Of a DNA stretch of 64,000 nt, positions 63,888 to 64,000 are shown in pieces. The stretch is from an uncultured Duncaniella sp. GTDB lineage: Bacteria; Bacteroidota; Bacteroidia; Bacteroidales; Muribaculaceae. The translations under genes were made by a program, and so were the position numbers. The DNA lies in the NCBI RefSeq assembly GCF_910578445.1, contig NZ_CAJTQC010000006.1, forward strand, positions 36,617 to 100,616. The letters are read 5' to 3'. The notes under the pieces are model-generated. The model searched no databases and had not been told where the DNA came from. It was given only the letters and a program-made list of their open reading frames with translations. Every line of letters starts with the position of its first letter. Positions within the stretch are counted from its first letter, which is position 1.

Positions 63888-64000
63888 AAAATGGTTATTA
63901 TGTGTGAGGATTGAAACTGTTAAGATATTTCATATCTATTCGTGAGGATAATCTGTCTCCTGACTGTCGTATTGAGATTGTGATGACATTGATTGAGAAC

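Overview
The window reads as a chromosomal segment from a gut Bacteroidales, most likely Muribaculaceae or a close relative. Pointers are the repeated Bacteroidetes-type -7 boxes (TAnnTTTG), the absence of strong Shine-Dalgarno sites, PUL-style operons, AraC/HTCS-type regulation, DUF4296 and GLPGLI-type proteins, and the ileS - DksA-like - lspA - DUF4296 order. Most of the window has a balanced-to-GC-rich coding style; 37.0-42.8 kb is strikingly AT-rich. The species assignment is inference.

1-21.5 kb (minus strand): one long carbohydrate operon, transcribed from a promoter near 21.57 kb and running off the left edge. In transcription order: GH127, GH141, GH78, GH138, a GH137-GH2-malectin-CBM fusion, a LacZ-type GH2, a second GH2 and a GH106 (cut by the window edge). 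This combination, including catalytic residues visible in GH138, GH137, GH141 and GH106, matches enzymes described for rhamnogalacturonan-II (RG-II) breakdown in Bacteroides thetaiotaomicron. No SusC/SusD pair is visible; it may lie beyond the left edge.

21.8-34.6 kb: a GNAT acetyltransferase and a divergent AraC regulator; a GH29 alpha-fucosidase - cutC - transglutaminase-like operon; then a divergent pair made of an unusual membrane regulator (HTCS-like sensor joined directly to an AraC DNA-binding domain, with no kinase) and a 1238-residue GH95 enzyme. The GH95 carries Thr where fucosidases have an active-site His, which predicts alpha-L-galactosidase activity and would suit the L-galactose cap of RG-II chain A. 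Between the two divergent promoters lie three boxes repeated exactly every 21 bp, a likely operator.

34.6-43 kb: a 22-bp-stem bidirectional terminator, a DUF1846 gene, a small basic protein, then an AT-rich island of about 5.9 kb bounded by 41-bp direct repeats (one mismatch) next to tRNA-Gly(CCC). The island holds an ADP-ribosylglycohydrolase - unknown protein - radical SAM/SPASM operon, a cluster of small exported or membrane proteins of unknown function, and a rod-shaped structured RNA candidate (6S-like). No integrase is visible. This is the best candidate for an undescribed system.

43-64 kb: mostly housekeeping and envelope genes: a Tat-exported TIGR04076-like protein, a nitroreductase lipoprotein, ileS, a DksA-like protein, lspA, a DUF4296 lipoprotein, a TonB-dependent receptor, a TPR histidine kinase with a NarL-type response regulator, three exported proteins of unknown function, trkA-trkH potassium uptake, a Crp/Fnr regulator, an NSS-family sodium symporter, and a truncated GLPGLI-like remnant at the right edge.
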